From Bryobacterales bacterium (lineage in GTDB: Bacteria > Acidobacteriota > Terriglobia > Bryobacterales > Bryobacteraceae), in NCBI GenBank assembly GCA_003169195.1, contig PMQB01000359.1, forward strand, positions 1-32,145: a DNA stretch of 32,145 nucleotides, read 5' to 3'. This document shows, in pieces, positions 30,601 through 32,145 of the stretch. The translations under genes and the position numbers were made by a program. Below the pieces are notes generated by a model. That model was not told where the DNA came from. It was given only the letters and a program-made list of their open reading frames with translations, and searched no databases. Every line of letters begins with the position of its first letter. Position 1 is the stretch's first letter.

Positions 30601-31517
30601 TCGAGATGACGGAATTTGGCGGCGAGCAACTGGCGCAAGTGGCCCACGGATTCGGCGCGCAGTTCGCCATAACGCTTGGTTTTAGCGGCTTGCCGTTTGA
30701 GCGAATTGACCTGGCGGGTGACTTCTTCGAGGATGTCGAATACGCGCGATAGATTTTGTTTGGCGCTTTCGAGTTTGGCTTCGGCGAGGCGCTTGCGGGT
30801 TTTGAACTTGGTGACGCCGGCGGCTTCTTCAATGACGGCGCGGCGATCTTGCGGTTTGTTGCTGAGAATCTGGCCAATGCGGCCCTGTTCGATGATGGCG
30901 TAACTTTCGGGGCCAAGGCCGGTGCCGAGGAAGAGGTCCTGGATGTCGCGCAGGCGCGAGATTTTGCCGTTGATGAGATATTCGCTTTCGCCAGAGCGAT
31001 AGAGGCGGCGGGTGATGGTGATTTCGCCGGTGCGCTCGGTGTGGCGGAGGATTTCGGCTTTGGAGTCGCCGTGAGCGTCTGCTGAGTAGTTGCCGTTGAG
31101 GGTGGCGGCGAGAGGGGCGGGTTCCGCCGATTCGGATTCGGCAGGGATTGGGAGTGGGGCTTCGCTGATGACTACCTCGGCAGGCGCGGTGATATCGACC
31201 GGGGCGGAGGCCTCGTGCTTGGTACGGTCCAAGAGATTTAGCTTGGACTCGTCGGGCACGAGCGTCATCGTCACTGCGGCCATGCCTAGCGCTTTTTTGT
31301 CGCGGGTGCCGGCGAAGATGACGTCTTCCATGCGGGCGCCACGGAGGCTTTTGGCGGATTGTTCGCCGAGGACCCAGCTGATGGCGTCGCTCAGGTTGGA
31401 CTTGCCGCAACCATTGGGACCGACGACGGCAGCGATGCCACTGCCGTTGAATCGCATCTCGGTTCTATCGTAGAAAGATTTGAACCCGTGAATCTCGACA
31501 CGCTTAAGTTTCAGCAA
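27651..31517 (-). CDS. smc: Chromosome segregation ATPase SMC
   Basis: This is the large condensin subunit that organises and helps segregate the chromosome. From a TTG at 31517 it has 1288 residues, beginning with leucine-lysine-rich family sequence (KLKRVEIHGFKSFYDRTEM). Walker A GPNGCGKS is at 33-40. Two long coiled coils flank a hinge at roughly 575-730 (GEFKPVGVLADFLEVDPQFE and ELEFVVVRNWQDAEQGVDLV). The C-terminal head has the signature LLSGGEKSLTAMALLM near 1165 and Walker B FCILDEVDAPLDEPN near 1190. A Pro/Ala/Glu-rich insertion of about 60 extra residues interrupts the N-terminal head at about 90-160. I reject an in-frame GTG at 31601 because a strong promoter lies inside that extension. 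Lengths above 1200 are slightly longer than usual. scpA and scpB are not in the window. Confidence 0.95.
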   Translation of the reverse strand: MLKLKRVEIHGFKSFYDRTEMRFNGSGIAAVVGPNGCGKSNLSDAISWVLGEQSAKSLRGARMEDVIFAGTRDKKALGMAAVTMTLVPDESKLNLLDRTKHEASAPVDITAPAEVVISEAPLPIPAESESAEPAPLAATLNGNYSADAHGDSKAEILRHTERTGEITITRRLYRSGESEYLINGKISRLRDIQDLFLGTGLGPESYAIIEQGRIGQILSNKPQDRRAVIEEAAGVTKFKTRKRLAEAKLESAKQNLSRVFDILEEVTRQVNSLKRQAAKTKRYGELRAESVGHLRQLLAAKFRHLERETAKVAIELNLASTELQTAQATIQEREAEQTTVLESTYSNEQELTAARQILADLNVEAERARAKFEYQAKQVEQIDQRLTAFDREVHTIEQQQQERALELEQHSTEWETLEAEHNDKRGELEAKAAERQEAQNRHVEQERGLEAARQRVLRMLGESSSLKNRITQIEAQLAAAVRDSDRAQEEERHSSGEQERLLQIRAELAERLKVAQEQLQSVSAQRREVELELQGKRNQLHESRQAADRLRSEHSRVKARKDSLGEIIQHRGYTTETVKEVFAASERGATGEFKPVGVLADFLEVDPQFEKATEEFLHDELEFVVVRNWQDAEQGVDLVRGELNGRATFLAEHTEDIFDGTTETPQPQGWDESLTKLTSVLRFTNGLTELPKHLLPRIANCYIAADRGLARRLATQFPHCWFLTSEGSSYHGRAITGGKESGAGPLALKRELREITALEQTKHEEMLAAQAAVADLEQQIAQLSEHLEALRSEQQSQEKGVLAFDHETRKLSEESQRVGARLSHARNELERISRDRLKLEESGARDHASLAQAEEARANEESALEAARELLSVLQAEVARTAEEHAAVRAHLASLEERRRSLAASRARLETQIRDFANRRENILREAERLTAEKAQFIRSNEELDIKLTELKTVLVATDANVLRLAEREAELRSRLATSEEELKRLRASAQEVQEKRGEFQVALARGESDLKHLEETCQKELEITLQQLVEGAETIADETELAEIEAKYNEVRRKIENLGPVNPTALEEFEESSQRQEFLNTQRQDLLDSIRDTEKAIQEIDGESRKRFGEAFHAINANFKVMFQVLFGGGVGEMRLTDEENLAESGIDIVASPPGKKLQSVLLLSGGEKSLTAMALLMSIFQYTPSPFCILDEVDAPLDEPNIERLTRLLKEMSEQTQFIVITHAKRTMEAAQSLYGVTMQEPGVSRLVSVKFKTPLNTPSTPPVKKSEPKASEPQREEEALATTAG

Positions 31518-31559
31518 ACGGAGATACCATTCCTTCGTGAAATTCTCGGGGGTAGCTTT

Positions 31560-31588
31560 ATGATACACCCGGGGTGGTGTGGTGTAAA
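31560..31588 (-). promoter_or_regulatory. Sigma70-type promoter of smc
   Basis: On the minus strand TTTACA (31588-31583, 5/6), an exact 17-base spacer, and TATCAT (31565-31560, 5/6) make the best promoter in the window. Transcription would start near 31553, about 36 bases before the TTG start codon at 31517, with a GAAGGA ribosome-site candidate between them. Confidence 0.65.
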
Positions 31589-31617
31589 GGATGATGAACA
31601 CTTCATTTTGGGTGTGC

Positions 31618-31644
31618 GGGGGATGGGGGTACTACGGGTTGGGG
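31618..31644 (+). other. Potential G-quadruplex motif upstream of smc
   Basis: Four G-tracts (31618-31622, 31625-31629, 31636-31638, 31641-31644) are separated by loops of 2, 6 and 2 bases, which fits the canonical G3+N1-7 pattern. The G-rich strand is the template strand of smc, 30 bases upstream of its -35 box. Confidence 0.5.
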
Positions 31645-31659
31645 TGGACTTTCTCCAGG

Positions 31660-31690
31660 AGGAGCCGGAAGCCAGGAGCCGGAAGCCAGA
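31660..31690. repeat. Short heptamer/14-mer tandem repeat
   Basis: GAGCCGGAAGCCAG is perfectly duplicated in tandem (31662-31675 and 31676-31689). On the minus strand it reads as 7-base units CTTCTGG, CTTCCGG, CTCCTGG, CTTCCGG. It begins two bases beyond the stop of the four-helix-bundle gene, in its 3' flank. Confidence 0.75.
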
Positions 31691-31692
31691 AG

Positions 31693-32064
31693 TTAAGGCA
31701 CGGAATTGAGGATGGCTTGGGTGTACGCGTGTAGGAGACGGCTGACTTGTTCTAGTGATTCCAAGAGTTTGCTGGTGTCGGCGTAGCCTAGGTCGGCGGC
31801 TAGGATTAGGTAGTAGCGGCATTCTTCCAAGGAGCCGTGGGCGATGTTCATGAAGCGGGCTTTGTCGGGACGGCCGCGACGGGTGAAGCCTTCGGCTATG
31901 TTGGCCGGGATGGAGCTGGCGGCGCGGCGGAGTTGGGAGGTTAGGCCGAAGAGTTCGTGTTTGGGGAAGGAGGCGGTTAGGGGATAGATGGCTAGAACGA
32001 AGCCGTGGGCTTTTTGCCAGACTAGCAAATCGCGGAAGGTTTTGGAGGTCCGGGCAGGGGACAT
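31693..32064 (-). CDS. Four-helix-bundle protein (S23 / 23S rRNA intervening-sequence protein family)
   Basis: This 123-residue all-helical protein has a family pattern clear throughout: TFRDLLVWQKAHGFVLAIY, FPKHELFGLTSQLRRAASSI, PANIAEGFTRRG, FMNIAHGSLEECRYYLILA and LGYADTSKLLESLEQVSRLL. Members were named from genes inside intervening sequences of 23S rRNA, and relatives include the accessory protein Avd of diversity-generating retroelements. No rRNA or reverse transcriptase lies here, so it is a stand-alone chromosomal copy of unknown role. The ATG at 32064 lacks a good ribosome site. A TATTAT -10-like box (32133-32128, minus strand) could be its promoter, but the -35 would be outside the window. 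The short heptamer repeat follows its stop. Confidence 0.9.
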   Translation of the reverse strand: MSPARTSKTFRDLLVWQKAHGFVLAIYPLTASFPKHELFGLTSQLRRAASSIPANIAEGFTRRGRPDKARFMNIAHGSLEECRYYLILAADLGYADTSKLLESLEQVSRLLHAYTQAILNSVP

Positions 32065-32145
32065 GGGAGGCTAAAAGGAAGGTGGGGGCGGAGGGGAAAA
32101 ATTGAGTGAAGAGGAGGCGAAACTGGGATAATATTTGGAGTCTAT

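Noticed and set aside
1-32145. CRISPR arrays, tRNA/rRNA genes, transposases, integrases or phage genes.
   Set aside because: I saw no regularly spaced repeats, no tRNA-like TTCGA arms in a cloverleaf context, and no mobile-element proteins on either strand.

Overview
The window is a gene-dense bacterial chromosome segment with no tRNA, rRNA, CRISPR array or insertion sequence that I could find. Gene content suggests an Acidobacteriota member, probably near the Solibacter/Bryobacter group. This is inference from three things: a carboxypeptidase-regulatory-like TonB receptor, a diderm exopolysaccharide (EPS) machine, and lnt, which implies a Gram-negative envelope.

Region 1 (1-10704, minus strand) is a Wzx/Wzy-type EPS operon. 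In transcription order it encodes: an outer-membrane export protein with SLBB domains (Wza-like), a BY-kinase/chain-length regulator (Wzc-like), a two-domain glycosyltransferase, an O-antigen polymerase/ligase-like membrane protein (Wzy-like), a GT4 glycosyltransferase, a WbaP-type initiating phosphoglycosyltransferase, and a flippase (Wzx-like) that continues into what looks like a fused glycosyltransferase and runs off the left edge. Most junctions overlap or abut, so translation is probably coupled. Two sigma70-like promoters lie upstream, at about 10719-10747 and 10839-10867.

Region 2 (10973-17076, plus strand) reads lipA (lipoyl synthase), lnt (apolipoprotein N-acyltransferase), a nitrilase, and an exported M1 zinc aminopeptidase. 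The spacing is operon-like.

Region 3 (17073-20363, minus strand) is a tightly overlapping trio: a STAS-domain anti-sigma-factor antagonist, a 2,5-dioxovalerate (alpha-ketoglutarate semialdehyde) dehydrogenase, and a DUF2252 protein. It converges on the M1 gene so closely that the two stop codons share bases.

Region 4 (about 20450-22172) holds an exported M28 metallopeptidase on the minus strand. On both sides it is flanked by structured intergenic DNA whose hairpin/T-tract polarity points to the plus strand. These are candidate non-coding RNAs or 3' elements.

Region 5 (22165-27628, minus strand) reads TonB-dependent receptor, NCS2 nucleobase permease, 8-oxoguanine-deaminase-type amidohydrolase, with overlapping junctions. 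Together they look like an outer-to-inner-membrane uptake and deamination route for a purine-like compound. A near-consensus -35 element sits inside a perfect 11-bp inverted repeat just upstream.

Region 6 (27651-32145, minus strand) contains smc with an unusual insertion in its N-terminal head, its own near-consensus promoter, a G-quadruplex-type motif, a short heptamer repeat, and a four-helix-bundle (S23/IVP family) gene.

No stretch longer than 300 bases lacks a gene. The largest gaps are 10705-10972 and 20364-20657, both described below.
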